This document shows positions 52,180-61,670 of a stretch of 64,000 bases of DNA, one piece after another. The stretch is from Actinoalloteichus fjordicus. GTDB taxonomy: Bacteria; Actinomycetota; Actinomycetes; Mycobacteriales; Pseudonocardiaceae. The stretch lies in contig NZ_CP016076.1 in assembly GCF_001941625.1 (NCBI RefSeq), positions 5,192,001 through 5,256,000 on the forward strand, given 5' to 3'. Positions within the stretch are counted from its first letter, which is position 1. Every line of letters begins with the position of its first letter. The notes beneath the pieces were generated by a model. The model did not search any database. It worked only from the letters and a program-made list of their open reading frames with translations, and was not told the origin of the DNA. The position numbers and the translations under genes were made by a program.

Positions 52180-52524
52180 TCGGCATGTCCGACTCGGCGG
52201 CAGCAGGTAGTCGTTCGAGAGGCGAGCACCAGCCGAGGGTCGGCGGTCTTCCGACTCCTCCTGGTGCGTGGTGGGCAGCGCAGGGGTTCAACTCCCCTCT
52301 TCACTCAGCAGCCCAGTACCTCGCACAGGCGAACGGCGCATGCCGTACCTCTCATCACCAGGTGCTGGTCTCGGACGACGAGGGCGGGGCAGGGGCAGCC
52401 CGCCGACGTCGGACATGCCGAGCGCGCGGCGCACCCGAGGAGCCGCGACTCGGGTGGCATATCGGCCTGCCACGCACGGGAAAACCGCTGGAGTGGGCGC
52501 CATCGCGTCGCGTAGGGTCCGCCG
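52180..52524. other. 345-bp intergenic region with a T-arm-like hairpin
   Basis: At 52282-52298 the sequence AGGGG-TTCAACT-CCCCT has the form of a tRNA T-arm and T-loop, but no acceptor stem or anticodon arm fits around it, so it is at most a tRNA fossil or attachment fragment. No gene seen. Confidence 0.4.
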
Positions 52525-53742
52525 ATGCCGTTGACCGCGTCGTTTCGCACGCTGTGGGCCGGAAACGCCGCGGGCAACCTCAGCGACGGACTGATGTTCG
52601 TCGCGCTGCCGTTGATCGCCGCGACGCTGACCCAGGACCCGCTGCTGGTGGCCGGTCTGTCGACGGTCTACGCGGCCGTCCGGCTCTGCGTCGTCCTGCC
52701 GATCGGGGCGCTGGTCGATCGGTGGGACCGCCGGACGATCCTGTGGTCAACCAATCTGATCCGGGCCGTCGCGCTGGGCGGGCTGTCCGTCCTGCTGCTC
52801 GCCGGGTTCGGCTCGATCCCGGTGCTGTATCTGGCGATCGCGCTGGTGGGCATCGTGGAGGTCGCGGCGGACAACGCGGCGCAGGCGGTCGTGCCCGCGC
52901 TGGTCTCCTCCCGAGACCTCGACCGCGCCAACGGCCGCATCTCGGCGGCACAGCTCATCGCCGACGAGTTCGTCGGGCCGCCGCTGGGCGGGCTGCTGTT
53001 CGGTATCGCGGTGGCGCTGCCGATCTCAGTGGCCAGCGCGTTCTACGCGGTGGCCGGGCTCCTCTTCCTGGCGCTGCCCCGGACACCGCGTCGGCCGCGC
53101 CCGGCGGCACGGCCCGCTCGCGGCTCGCTCTGGGCCGACACGATGCAGGGCGCGCGCAGGCTGGCGGGCGACCGACTCCTCGGCCCGCTCGCGATCATCG
53201 GCGGGGTGACGAGCATCGCCTACATGGCGCCCTTCGCGATCCTGGTGGTCTACGCGGCGGACGTACTCGACGTGACGCCCACCGGTTACGGCGTGATCCT
53301 GGCCGTCTCCGCGCTCGGGGGCCTGCTCGGCTCCCTCGTCGCCGCGCCGATCCGGGCCCGGATCGGCTACCGATGGACGATCGCCGGAAGCCTGCTGCTC
53401 GGCGCGGCCTCGATGGCGGGGCTGGCCGGGACGACGTCACCCTGGCTCGCGGCGGTGCTGCTGGCCGCGTACATCCTGCATGCCGTGCTGTGGGGAGTCT
53501 GCGTCAGCTCGCTGCGGCAACGGCTCGTGCTCGACCGTTACCGGGGCCGCGTCAACGCGGCATCCAAGCTGCTGGGACTCCTCGGTCTGGCGCTGGGCAG
53601 CGCGCTCGGCGGCGTCCTCGCGGGCGTCTTCGGGCTCGCCGTGCCCTTCCTCGCGAGCGCGGTGCTCTTCCTGGGCTGCGCGGTGGCGGCGCTGCTGCTC
53701 TTCCGGCCTCGGTCCCGACCTCTGCCGACGGCCGTCGGCTAG
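52525..53742 (+). CDS. MFS exporter, EntS-like
   Basis: 405 aa, about twelve membrane helices. The N-terminal region (SFRTLWAGNAAGNLSDGLMF, VDRWDRRTILWSTNLIRAVA) matches the EntS/MFS_3-type exporters of siderophores or drugs, with the motif A loop DRWDRR. ATG 52525 is preceded only by weak GTAGGG, so it may be translated from a short or leaderless message. No regulator is adjacent. Ends TAG. Confidence 0.85.
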   Translation: MPLTASFRTLWAGNAAGNLSDGLMFVALPLIAATLTQDPLLVAGLSTVYAAVRLCVVLPIGALVDRWDRRTILWSTNLIRAVALGGLSVLLLAGFGSIPVLYLAIALVGIVEVAADNAAQAVVPALVSSRDLDRANGRISAAQLIADEFVGPPLGGLLFGIAVALPISVASAFYAVAGLLFLALPRTPRRPRPAARPARGSLWADTMQGARRLAGDRLLGPLAIIGGVTSIAYMAPFAILVVYAADVLDVTPTGYGVILAVSALGGLLGSLVAAPIRARIGYRWTIAGSLLLGAASMAGLAGTTSPWLAAVLLAAYILHAVLWGVCVSSLRQRLVLDRYRGRVNAASKLLGLLGLALGSALGGVLAGVFGLAVPFLASAVLFLGCAVAALLLFRPRSRPLPTAVG

Positions 53743-53889
53743 CCGGTCTCGCCTGCGGCGGCCCACGGCCACGTCGACGAAGATCGGCGCCGGTGCCGAC
53801 CGGGGTCGGTGCCGTCAGCAGGCAGGTCGGGTGACGGTGATCTGCCGGGGCCGCCGTGCCCGGCGGATCGCCCACGAGCACCCGCCGAG

Positions 53890-54020
53890 CACGCGGATCA
53901 CCGGGTCGACATGCTTCCCAGCGAGCGGCCAGATAGTCCCGCTCCGCATCGTTGTCCGCCAGTTCCCACGCGGCGCGAGAGGAGTCGGCGGCCTCCCGAC
54001 GTCTGCCGAGCCGCGTCGGC
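53890..54020 (-). pseudogene. ECF sigma factor C-terminal remnant
   Basis: The minus strand reads APTRLGRRREAADSSRAAWE, then LADNDAERDYLAARWEACRP, resembling the extreme C-terminus of the ECF sigma factors that follow YCII genes in actinomycetes. Everything before it is missing, and it is in a different frame from the YCII remnant just upstream. Confidence 0.5.
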
Positions 54021-54194
54021 GCGGATCGACGTGGCGGTCGCGGTCGGCTGCGTCGCGTAGGAGCTGACGATCCGGCCCCCGAGCTCCTAAATCCGCTCCG
54101 GAACCCGCACATGCGCCGCCATGACCTCCGGCGGCATGTCTGCGACCCCGTTCGGCGTCTCACGCTCGTAGATGAGTACCGCGTACTGAGCCAT
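54006..54194 (-). pseudogene. YCII-domain protein, interrupted and truncated
   Basis: ATG 54194 follows AAGGA at 7 nt. The frame reads AQYAVLIYERETPNGVADMP, then EVMAAHVRVPERI, a TAG at 54087-54089, and continues ELGGRIVSSYATQPTATATS IRADA before losing similarity. YCII proteins are about 120 aa. The break joins directly to the sigma-factor remnant, so a deletion has fused the usual YCII/sigma gene pair. Confidence 0.6.
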
Positions 54195-54379
54195 CAGGCT
54201 GTCCTTCCCTCATTGTCGTCCCACTTCGACGACGAACGGGGCGGCGCGAAATCGACAGGCTCCCGCGATCGATCTCACCCGGCTGCCGGGACCTCGGCGT
54301 CGTCCGCTCGTTCGCCTGCTCAGTCCAGTGTGGACTTCGGTCGACGCGACGATGCTCGGGGCCGATCCCGCGAGGAGGA

Positions 54380-55729
54380 CTATCCCGCCGTGCGCAGCAG
54401 CTCCGCAGGGGCGATCGGGCGTCGCTCGGCGATCGAACGCCACACCGCCTCGCCCGCTGCGACCGCCGAGGCGCCCTCCTCGGCGGAGGCCACCAGGCCC
54501 AGCTCGACGGACTCGCGGGTCGGGCCGACGAAGACGTCGTGGCGCAGCAGCGGATCGGCGCCCTCATGTCCGCCGCTCACGGTGTCGACGTCGATCGTCG
54601 AGGGCGGGCCGAAGAGCGGGCGGTGGGTGATGACCGAGGACCCCGGCAGCGGCTCGCCGCCGGGCAGCCGTCCCGTGGTGGTCTCCAGCTGTCCGTGGGT
54701 GCCGTTGACGACCAGCCGATATCCCTCCCATGGCGAGGAGAAGTCGATCGTGTAGGCGAGGCTGGCCCCGCGCCGGTAGGCGAGCAGCGCGCTGTAGGTG
54801 TCCTCGATGTCGATCTCCTCGTCGTACAGGTAGAGATCGCGGCCCGCCGGGTACTGGTGGGCGTAGCCGAGGCCGAAGAGTCCGAGCCGGTCCGACTCGG
54901 CGTCGGCGTGGAAGGCGCCGCTGCCGAGTTGGGCCTGGTAGTAGGGGTCGTGTGCCCGCAGCTGCGCCCCCTCGTACGGCTGGCCCTCGGCGTCCCGAGG
55001 CCGGTGCGGGCTGTCCGGCCCGTAGTAGTTGCGCCCGCCGAGGGCGAAGACCTGCTCGGGGGTGTCGTCGAGCCACCAGGACACCAGGTCCAGATGGTGG
55101 GTGCTCTTGTGCACCGAGAGCCCGCCGGAGTACTCGCGGCGCCGGTTCCAGCGCAGGAAGTAGCTGGCTCCGTGGCGGACGTCGACGTGGTAGTCCAGGG
55201 TCACGTGGGTCGGTCTGCCCACCGCGCCCGCGCGGATCAGCTTCTTGATCTGCCGATGCCGCTGGGTGTAGCGCAGGTTGTGGGTGACCAGGACAGTCGC
55301 GGACGACGCCTTCTCGGCCGCGAGAACCCGCGCGGCCTGGGCGGCGGTGGAGACCATCGGCTTCTCCGCGACGACGTCGATCCCCCGTTCCAGCGCGGCC
55401 ACGATGTAGTCGACGTGGGTGTGGTCCGGTGCCGTGACGATGACGACGTCGGGCGAGGTCTGCCGCACCATCTCGTCGAAGCGGTCCGGGGCGAACCTCG
55501 GTACGGGCGGATGACCGGCGGGCAGCAGGGAGTCGTTGAAGGCCGCCACGCGAGCGGCGTCGGGGTCGACGATGCCCACCAGGTCGCCGTGCGCGGAGAA
55601 GTCCTCGTCGCCCGCGCCGAAGCCGAGGACGGAGTCGCTGCCTCCCCTCGCGCCGAGCAGGGGTCGGACGAAGCTGGCCAGGCCTCGGTTGGACAGGCCG
55701 CAGACGACGTATCTCCGGTGGGACACCAC
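54380..55729 (-). CDS. Gfo/Idh/MocA-family dehydrogenase
   Basis: 449 aa. The Rossmann start is YVVCGLSNRGLASF, and the EKP signature is VVAEKPMVSTAAQAARVLAA. The C-terminal region has GGLSVHKSTHHLDLVSWWLD and IDIEDTYSALLAYRRG. It is longer than the 380-aa norm and of a subgroup found with carbohydrate-esterase clusters. GTG 55729 has AAGGGAG 8 nt upstream; GTG 55726 is the alternative. It is divergent from the hydrolase gene, so both probably share control. Confidence 0.87.
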   Translation of the reverse strand: MVSHRRYVVCGLSNRGLASFVRPLLGARGGSDSVLGFGAGDEDFSAHGDLVGIVDPDAARVAAFNDSLLPAGHPPVPRFAPDRFDEMVRQTSPDVVIVTAPDHTHVDYIVAALERGIDVVAEKPMVSTAAQAARVLAAEKASSATVLVTHNLRYTQRHRQIKKLIRAGAVGRPTHVTLDYHVDVRHGASYFLRWNRRREYSGGLSVHKSTHHLDLVSWWLDDTPEQVFALGGRNYYGPDSPHRPRDAEGQPYEGAQLRAHDPYYQAQLGSGAFHADAESDRLGLFGLGYAHQYPAGRDLYLYDEEIDIEDTYSALLAYRRGASLAYTIDFSSPWEGYRLVVNGTHGQLETTTGRLPGGEPLPGSSVITHRPLFGPPSTIDVDTVSGGHEGADPLLRHDVFVGPTRESVELGLVASAEEGASAVAAGEAVWRSIAERRPIAPAELLRTAG

Positions 55730-55840
55730 TGAGGACACTCCCTTGCAAACGCGTGCTGGCATGTCAGTGCCGTTCGTCAACGGATGGCACACTACCTGGT
55801 CCTATTGATTAAACAAGCGGTTGCGGTATCGTCCTCGGCG

Positions 55841-57922
55841 ATGACTGATCTCGGGTTCAGACCCAACCTGGACGGGTATCACGACGCCTCGTTGGACCTG
55901 CTACGCCAGGTGTACGCCCGCACCGAGCGCCGCATCGACGAGTGGCGGGCGGTCACCGACGGCGTCGCCACGCCCGCCGACGTCGCCGCGTATCAGGAGC
56001 GGGTGCGTGCGGCCGTCCACCGAGGCGTCGGCGGACTGCCCGTCTCCGAGCATCCGCTCGGCGTCCGGTGGCTCGGCTCCGTCGACGCCGAGTCGTGTCG
56101 CATCGACCGGCTGACCTTCGAGAGCCTGCCGGGCGTCGTGGTCCCCGCCACCCTGTACCGCCCCGCCGAGACCGGGCTCGTCGATGCGGCCGAGCCGACG
56201 ACCGCAGGCGGGACCGCGACGGCCCGCAGGCCCGCGATCCTCGTCACCTGCGGTCACAGCGATCTCGCCAAGGCCGATCCCGAATATCAGCACGTCTGCC
56301 GCAGCCTGGCCGCCGCGGGATTCGTCGTTCTGATCTTCGACCCGTTCGGGCAGGGCGAGCGCCACGGATACCTGCGACCGGACGGCACCGCCGCCGTCGC
56401 GCCGGGCACCGCCGAGCACACCTATGCGGGGGTGCAGAGCTGGTGGCTCGGCCAGTCGGCCGCCCGCTACTTCGTCCACGACGCCCGCCGCGCCGTCGAT
56501 CTGCTCGCCTCGCTGCCCGAGGTCGATCCCGCGCGCATCGGCGTGACGGGCAACAGCGGCGGCGGAATGCTGTGCACGCTTCTGATGGCCGTGGAACCCC
56601 GGATCGCGGCGGCGGCGCCCGGCACCTACGTCTGCGGCAGGCGGGGCTATCTGTGGTCCGGCCAGCGGCAGGACGCCGAGCAGATCCTGCTCGGCGGCAC
56701 CGAGGCGGGCGTCGACCACGACGACCTGCTGGCGGTCATGGCGCCTCGGCCCGTGTGCGTGCTGGCCGCCGAGTACGACTTCTTCCCCTACGAGGCGACC
56801 GTGGAGTCGGTGGCCCGCGCCCGGCGGATCTACGATCTTCTCGGTGCGGCCGAGGCGTTGCGGCTGGTCACGGCGCCGACGACGCACCGGTACGGGTCGC
56901 AGCTGGCGGCAGCGGCCGTGGCGTTCTTCACCGAGGTGCTGTCGGCTCCGGCGACGGACACCGCACGGGAGGGCGCACCCGGGCGGGGCCGCGACGACGA
57001 GACCCGGCCCCGCGACTCCCGGCCCGAGGTCACCTCGACGGACCCCGCACCGCTCCCCACACCCACCGCCGTCCTGCCGCCGGCGTCGCTGCGCTGCACG
57101 GACAGCGGGCAACTCGCACTGGAGCCGGGCGGCGCTGCTCGGCTCCTGCCCGATCTGACGCGGACCACGGCACCGGCGCAGGCCATGCCGCTCGCCGACG
57201 AGCAGGTACGCGACTGGCTCACCGCCAGGGTGCAGGCGCACCGCGACGTGCCGCCCCGACCGCAGACCCGGTGGCTGCCCGGCCCCGAGGGCACCGACCA
57301 CGTCTTCTGGCGAGCGGAGCGAGACCTCTGGGGTGCGGGGGTGGTACTACCGGCCCGGCCCGACACGCCGGGGCCGCTGCACGTGGTGCTGCTGCACGAG
57401 GGCACCGCCGAACTCACCGCCGACCATCCGGTGACGAGGCTGGCCGGCCTGGTCGTCGTCGTCGACGTGCGCGGACAGGGTGCGCTCGCCGTCCACGACC
57501 GGGACGGCCTGCCCGCCGAGGATCAGGCGAGCGCGGTCTACAAGCTCGGCTGCGACCTGCTGTGGCTCGACGACAGTCTGGCCGCCGCCCGCACCTTCGA
57601 CGTGCTGCGGGCCGTCGACGTGCTGCGGAGGGAGGAGCCGTTGCGCCGCAGACATCCCCGACTCACCGAACACAGTCCCGTCCACCTGCACGGCTACGGC
57701 CTCGGCGCCTTTCATGCCCTGCTGGCGGCCGTGGTCGATCCCGCCGTCGCCTCCGTGACCGTGACCGACCCGATCGTCGACACCGACCGCATCCGCACCG
57801 AGCGCCTGCACGACGAGGGGCGCGGCGGGTGGCAGGCCCTCGTGCCCGGCCTGGCCGGGATCGCCTCGACCCGCAGGCTGGAGCGAATGCTCGGCGACCG
57901 GCTGCGGACGGCCGACCGATGA
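55841..57922 (+). CDS. Two-domain alpha/beta hydrolase (acetyl-xylan-esterase-like)
   Basis: 693 aa. The N-terminal domain (about 60-380) is an active-looking hydrolase: the catalytic Ser about residue 239 in GVTGNSGGGMLCTLLMA, Asp in AEYDFFPYE and His in APTTHRYGSQ. The C-terminal half (about 460-690) looks like a second hydrolase-fold domain, but its nucleophile elbow is HGYGLGAF, with Gly replacing Ser, so it is probably a pseudoenzyme. ATG 55841 was chosen; a TTGATT/TATCGT promoter-like pair 16 bp apart ends 8 nt before it, suggesting a leaderless message. No signal peptide. Coupled to the SGNH gene by ATGA. Confidence 0.8.
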   Translation: MTDLGFRPNLDGYHDASLDLLRQVYARTERRIDEWRAVTDGVATPADVAAYQERVRAAVHRGVGGLPVSEHPLGVRWLGSVDAESCRIDRLTFESLPGVVVPATLYRPAETGLVDAAEPTTAGGTATARRPAILVTCGHSDLAKADPEYQHVCRSLAAAGFVVLIFDPFGQGERHGYLRPDGTAAVAPGTAEHTYAGVQSWWLGQSAARYFVHDARRAVDLLASLPEVDPARIGVTGNSGGGMLCTLLMAVEPRIAAAAPGTYVCGRRGYLWSGQRQDAEQILLGGTEAGVDHDDLLAVMAPRPVCVLAAEYDFFPYEATVESVARARRIYDLLGAAEALRLVTAPTTHRYGSQLAAAAVAFFTEVLSAPATDTAREGAPGRGRDDETRPRDSRPEVTSTDPAPLPTPTAVLPPASLRCTDSGQLALEPGGAARLLPDLTRTTAPAQAMPLADEQVRDWLTARVQAHRDVPPRPQTRWLPGPEGTDHVFWRAERDLWGAGVVLPARPDTPGPLHVVLLHEGTAELTADHPVTRLAGLVVVVDVRGQGALAVHDRDGLPAEDQASAVYKLGCDLLWLDDSLAAARTFDVLRAVDVLRREEPLRRRHPRLTEHSPVHLHGYGLGAFHALLAAVVDPAVASVTVTDPIVDTDRIRTERLHDEGRGGWQALVPGLAGIASTRRLERMLGDRLRTADR

Positions 57923-58581
57923 GCGTGGACGGGCGACGCATCAGGACCGCGCTGGCGCACGGCACGCCGCTGGACTGGGTCTTCACCGGAGACAGCATCG
58001 TCGCCGCCGTCCACTGGACGGGAGTCGAACGCGGCTATGTCGAGTTGTTCACCGAGTGGCTCCGGTACACGTCGGCGCGCCGTGCCGACGTGGTGATCAA
58101 CACGGCCGTCAGCGGCTGGCGGATTCCCGCGCTGCGCGCGGCCCTGGACCACGCCGTGCTGCGGTTCTCCCCCGACGTCGTCGTCATCGGCCTCGGCACC
58201 AACGACGCCAGGGAGGGCGCGGTCGGACTCGCGGACTTCCGCCGGGACTACGGCGCGGTCATCCAGCGCATCCACGAACAGGGCGGCGCCGTGGTACTCC
58301 AGACGCCGCCCGGCGTGTCGTCCTCGGCGGTGCAGGCCCCGTCGATCGCGGCCTACGCGGCGGCCGTGCGCGCGCTCGCCGCCGAGCACGGCTGCCTGCT
58401 GGTCGACCACCACGCGACCTGGACGGCCCCGACCGCGCGTCTCGACGAGTGGCTGGCCGATCCGATCCACCCCGGTGGAGCGGGCCATCGCGTGCTGGCC
58501 GACACCCTGATCGACACGCTCCGGTCCGGGGGGCCGTCCGGCGCCGATCAGGCCGCCGACTCCGCTCCGTCGGGCCGATAG
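57919..58581 (+). CDS. SGNH/GDSL hydrolase
   Basis: 220 aa. Block I is VFTGDSIVAA with the catalytic Ser, block III is VIGLGTNDAREG with Asn, and block V is WLADPIHPGGAGHRVL with Asp and His. It should be a cytoplasmic esterase acting on acylated sugars. Its ATG overlaps the stop of the two-domain hydrolase as ATGA, so the two act together. Its last 34 bp overlap the end of the ATPase gene on the other strand. Confidence 0.9.
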   Translation: MSVDGRRIRTALAHGTPLDWVFTGDSIVAAVHWTGVERGYVELFTEWLRYTSARRADVVINTAVSGWRIPALRAALDHAVLRFSPDVVVIGLGTNDAREGAVGLADFRRDYGAVIQRIHEQGGAVVLQTPPGVSSSAVQAPSIAAYAAAVRALAAEHGCLLVDHHATWTAPTARLDEWLADPIHPGGAGHRVLADTLIDTLRSGGPSGADQAADSAPSGR

Positions 58582-60512
58582 ACGATCCGCTGCCGCGAAC
58601 CCCGAAGCCGGGGATCGGCCACCGGCACCGCCGAGAGCAGCGCGCGCGTGTAGTCGTGCCTCGGGTTCTCGAAGACCTCGGCGGCGACGCCCTGTTCCAC
58701 CATGGTGCCGAAGTACATGACGGCGAGGCGATCGCAGACCCGCTCGACGACCGAGAGGTCGTGGGAGATGAACAGGTAGGTCAGCCCGAACTCCGACTGG
58801 AGGTCGGCCAGCAGCTCCAGGATCTGGGTCCGCACCGACACGTCCAGGGCGGACACCGCCTCGTCGGCGATGACCAGGCGGGGTTCGGTGATCAGCGCGC
58901 GGGCGATGCCGATCCGCTGCCGTTCCCCGCCGGAGAAGGCGTGCGGATAGCGGTTGATCACCGATCGCTTCAGCCCGACGCGCTCCAGCATCGCCTCGAC
59001 CCGGTCGGACAGCTCCGAACCCGAGGCGATTCCCGCCGCGCGCAGCGGCTCGCCGATCACCTGCCGAATCGTCATCCGGGGGTTGAGCGAGCCGTAGGGG
59101 TCCTGGAAGACCATGCGGATCTGCCGCCGGTAGGGCAGCAGGCGCTTCTCGTTCAGCGTGGCCAGGTCGACCTGGGTGCCGTCGTCCTGGCGATAGAGCA
59201 GCCTGCCCCTGGTCGGCTGATACGCGCGCATGACGCAACGGCCCAGCGTCGTCTTCCCACAGCCCGATTCGCCGACGAGGCCGACGGTGGTCCCCTCCGG
59301 GATGTCGAGCGAGACGCCGTCCACGGCCCGTACCACCTCGCGGCGGCGCCTGCCGCCGAACACCGAGCCGGAGACGGCGCCGAACTCCATCGCCAGGTCG
59401 TCGATGCGCAGCAACGGCACGTCCGTCGTCTCGCCGCCTGCACCGGAGACCTGCGGTGCGTCCCGGTTCTCGACGATCGCGGGGCCCGGCGTGGCAGGCT
59501 GCCGCGTCGCCCGCTCCGGCGCGTCCGGCTCCGCTGTAGCCGACCCCGCAGCAGCAGGCTCCGCAGCAGCAGGCTCCCCAGCGGCAGGCCCGTCGGCCGC
59601 ACGCCGAGCCGAGGCCGACGAGCGGCCGGGCAGCGAGGCGAGCAGCTCCTTGGTGTACTCGGCCTGCGGATCGTGGAAGATCGCGTCGACGCTGCCCTGC
59701 TCGACCACCCTGCCGTGCCGCATCACCACGACCTCGTCGGCGATCTCGGCGACCACGCCGAGATCGTGGGTGATGAACATCATCGTCATCCCCATCGACT
59801 CCTTCAGCTCGGCCAGCAGGTCGAGGATCTGCGCCTGGGTCGTGACGTCGAGCGCGGTGGTCGGCTCGTCCGCGATGAGCAACGAGGGACGACAGGCCAG
59901 CGCCATCGCGATCATGGCCCGTTGCCGCATCCCGCCGGAGAGCTGGAAGGTGTAGGCGTCGATCCGCTCCTCCGGGCGGGGGATGCCGACCCGCTCCAGC
60001 TCCTGGACGACCCGGTCCCGCACCGTCTTGGGCTTGACCTTCTCGTGGATCGCCAGCATCTCGCTGATCTGGTTGCCGATGGTGTGCACCGGACTCAGCG
60101 AGGACATCGGCTCCTGGAAGACGAGTCCGACGTCCCGGCCGCGGATCGAGCGGATCGCCGGTCCCTTCTGGTCCAGTGCCGCCATGTCGACGACGTCGCC
60201 GTCGGGCTCGGCGCGCAGCAGGATGCGGCCCGCCTCGATCCGCCCGGGGTTGTCGACCACCTGGATCACCGATCGCGCGGTGGCGGACTTGCCCGAGCCG
60301 GACTCGCCGACGATGCAGGTCGTCTTCGCCCGCCGGACGAGGAGATCGATCCCGTCGACGGCGTGCACCGCGCCCTCGTCGGTGTGGAAGGTGGTGCGCA
60401 GGCCCTGGATGTCCAGGATCGCGGCCGGGTCGCGTAGTTCCGACGCGGGCACCGTCGCGGCGCGCAGACCGCCGCGACGGTCCTCCTCGGCTGATCTCCG
60501 TCGCCAGATCAC
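58548..60512 (-). CDS. Fused dipeptide/oligosaccharide ABC ATPase (DppD-DppF)
   Basis: 654 aa, two complete ABC domains. The first has Walker [14 protein letters not shown] at about 69, signature [20 protein letters not shown] and Walker [13 protein letters not shown]; the second has [27 protein letters not shown] and [11 protein letters not shown]. They are joined by a Pro/Ala-rich linker of about 65 residues ([19 protein letters not shown]) at about 305-370. It energises import of oligopeptides or oligosaccharides by the two permeases. GTG 60512 overlaps the upstream permease stop as GTGA. Confidence 0.93.
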   Translation of the reverse strand: MIWRRRSAEEDRRGGLRAATVPASELRDPAAILDIQGLRTTFHTDEGAVHAVDGIDLLVRRAKTTCIVGESGSGKSATARSVIQVVDNPGRIEAGRILLRAEPDGDVVDMAALDQKGPAIRSIRGRDVGLVFQEPMSSLSPVHTIGNQISEMLAIHEKVKPKTVRDRVVQELERVGIPRPEERIDAYTFQLSGGMRQRAMIAMALACRPSLLIADEPTTALDVTTQAQILDLLAELKESMGMTMMFITHDLGVVAEIADEVVVMRHGRVVEQGSVDAIFHDPQAEYTKELLASLPGRSSASARRAADGPAAGEPAAAEPAAAGSATAEPDAPERATRQPATPGPAIVENRDAPQVSGAGGETTDVPLLRIDDLAMEFGAVSGSVFGGRRRREVVRAVDGVSLDIPEGTTVGLVGESGCGKTTLGRCVMRAYQPTRGRLLYRQDDGTQVDLATLNEKRLLPYRRQIRMVFQDPYGSLNPRMTIRQVIGEPLRAAGIASGSELSDRVEAMLERVGLKRSVINRYPHAFSGGERQRIGIARALITEPRLVIADEAVSALDVSVRTQILELLADLQSEFGLTYLFISHDLSVVERVCDRLAVMYFGTMVEQGVAAEVFENPRHDYTRALLSAVPVADPRLRGSRQRIVYRPDGAESAA

Positions 60513-61663
60513 GGTGCTCTCCTGCCGTAGGGGTCGGCGGAGTCACGCAGCCCGTCGCCGACGAAGTTGAAGGCCACGACGGCGACCACCACCGCCAGGC
60601 CGGGGAGCATGAGCCACGGCGCCGTCGCGACCGTCTGCACGTTCTGGGCGTCCTGAAGCAGCACGCCCCACGAGACGGCCGGGGCCCGCAGCCCCAGTCC
60701 GAGGAAGGACAGCGAGGTCTCGGCCAGGATCATCGTCGGCACGGCCAGGCTCACCGTCGCGATGATGTGCGAGGCGAAGGACGGCAGCATGTGCCGGGAG
60801 ATGATGCGTCGGGTCTTGACGCCGTCGAAGCGGGCCGCCATGACGTAGTCCTCGCTGCGGGTCTGGAGCAGCCTGCCTCGGATCACCCTGGCCAGGCTGG
60901 TCCAGCCCAGCAGCGAGAGGATGATCGTGATCATGAAGTAGGTGCGGACCGGCCCCCACTGCGGCGGGACGGCGGCGGCCAGTCCCAACCAGAGCGGCAG
61001 CGTCGGAATCGACATGATCAGCTCGATCAGCCGTTGGATCACCGTGTCGATCCAGCCGCCGAAGTAGCCGGATATCCCGCCGAGGATCAGCCCCAGCAGC
61101 AGGGAGATCGCCACCCCTGCCAAGCCGAGGGACAGGGAGATCTGCGAGCCGTAGATGATCTTCGACAGGAGGTCGGCGCCCGAGCGGTCGGCCCCGAGCA
61201 GGTAGAAGCGCTCGGTCGGGTCCGTCGGCCCGAAGAGGTGGATGTCGGCGTCGAACAGCCCGAGGATCGAGTACTCGTCACCCCGGACGAAGAAGCCGAG
61301 TTCGACGACGCGGCTGGTGTCCTCCTCGAACACGCGGGCCAGCGTCTCCAGATCGGTGGAGCCCGAGGTCGGATGGACGTAGAGGCCCTCCGAGAAGGAG
61401 AACTTGGGCAGCTGCGGCGGCTGGTAGGCGTGCTCGGCGCTGTAGGAGTCGGTGGAGAACGGGGCGAAGAAGCCCGCGAAGGCGGCGACGAGGTACATCG
61501 CCACCATCACGTACAGGCCGACCATCGCCATCCGATGCTTGCGGAAGCGCCACCAGATCAGCTTCCACTGCGAGGCGGCGGTGACCTCTCCCGCGCTCCT
61601 GCCGGTCTGGGTCGCGATCTCGTCCGGTGTCTCGACGTCCTCGGGCGGTGGTCCGCTCGTCAT
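60509..61663 (-). CDS. ABC permease, DppC/OppC type
   Basis: 384 aa with six membrane helices; the first is near residue 45 (MAMVGLYVMVAMYLVAAFAG). The BPD transporter motif is GWTSLARVIRGRLLQTRSED, and a large extracellular domain of about 130 residues follows the first helix, longer than in DppC. It forms the inner-membrane channel with the DppB-like protein. ATG 61663 lies 7 bp after the DppB stop. Encoded in the order binding protein, B, C, ATPase. Confidence 0.9.
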   Translation of the reverse strand: MTSGPPPEDVETPDEIATQTGRSAGEVTAASQWKLIWWRFRKHRMAMVGLYVMVAMYLVAAFAGFFAPFSTDSYSAEHAYQPPQLPKFSFSEGLYVHPTSGSTDLETLARVFEEDTSRVVELGFFVRGDEYSILGLFDADIHLFGPTDPTERFYLLGADRSGADLLSKIIYGSQISLSLGLAGVAISLLLGLILGGISGYFGGWIDTVIQRLIELIMSIPTLPLWLGLAAAVPPQWGPVRTYFMITIILSLLGWTSLARVIRGRLLQTRSEDYVMAARFDGVKTRRIISRHMLPSFASHIIATVSLAVPTMILAETSLSFLGLGLRAPAVSWGVLLQDAQNVQTVATAPWLMLPGLAVVVAVVAFNFVGDGLRDSADPYGRRAP

Positions 61664-61670
61664 GTCGGCC

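Noticed and set aside
52282-52298. tRNA T-arm-like hairpin
   Set aside because: No acceptor stem, D-arm or anticodon arm fits around it; not reported as a tRNA.
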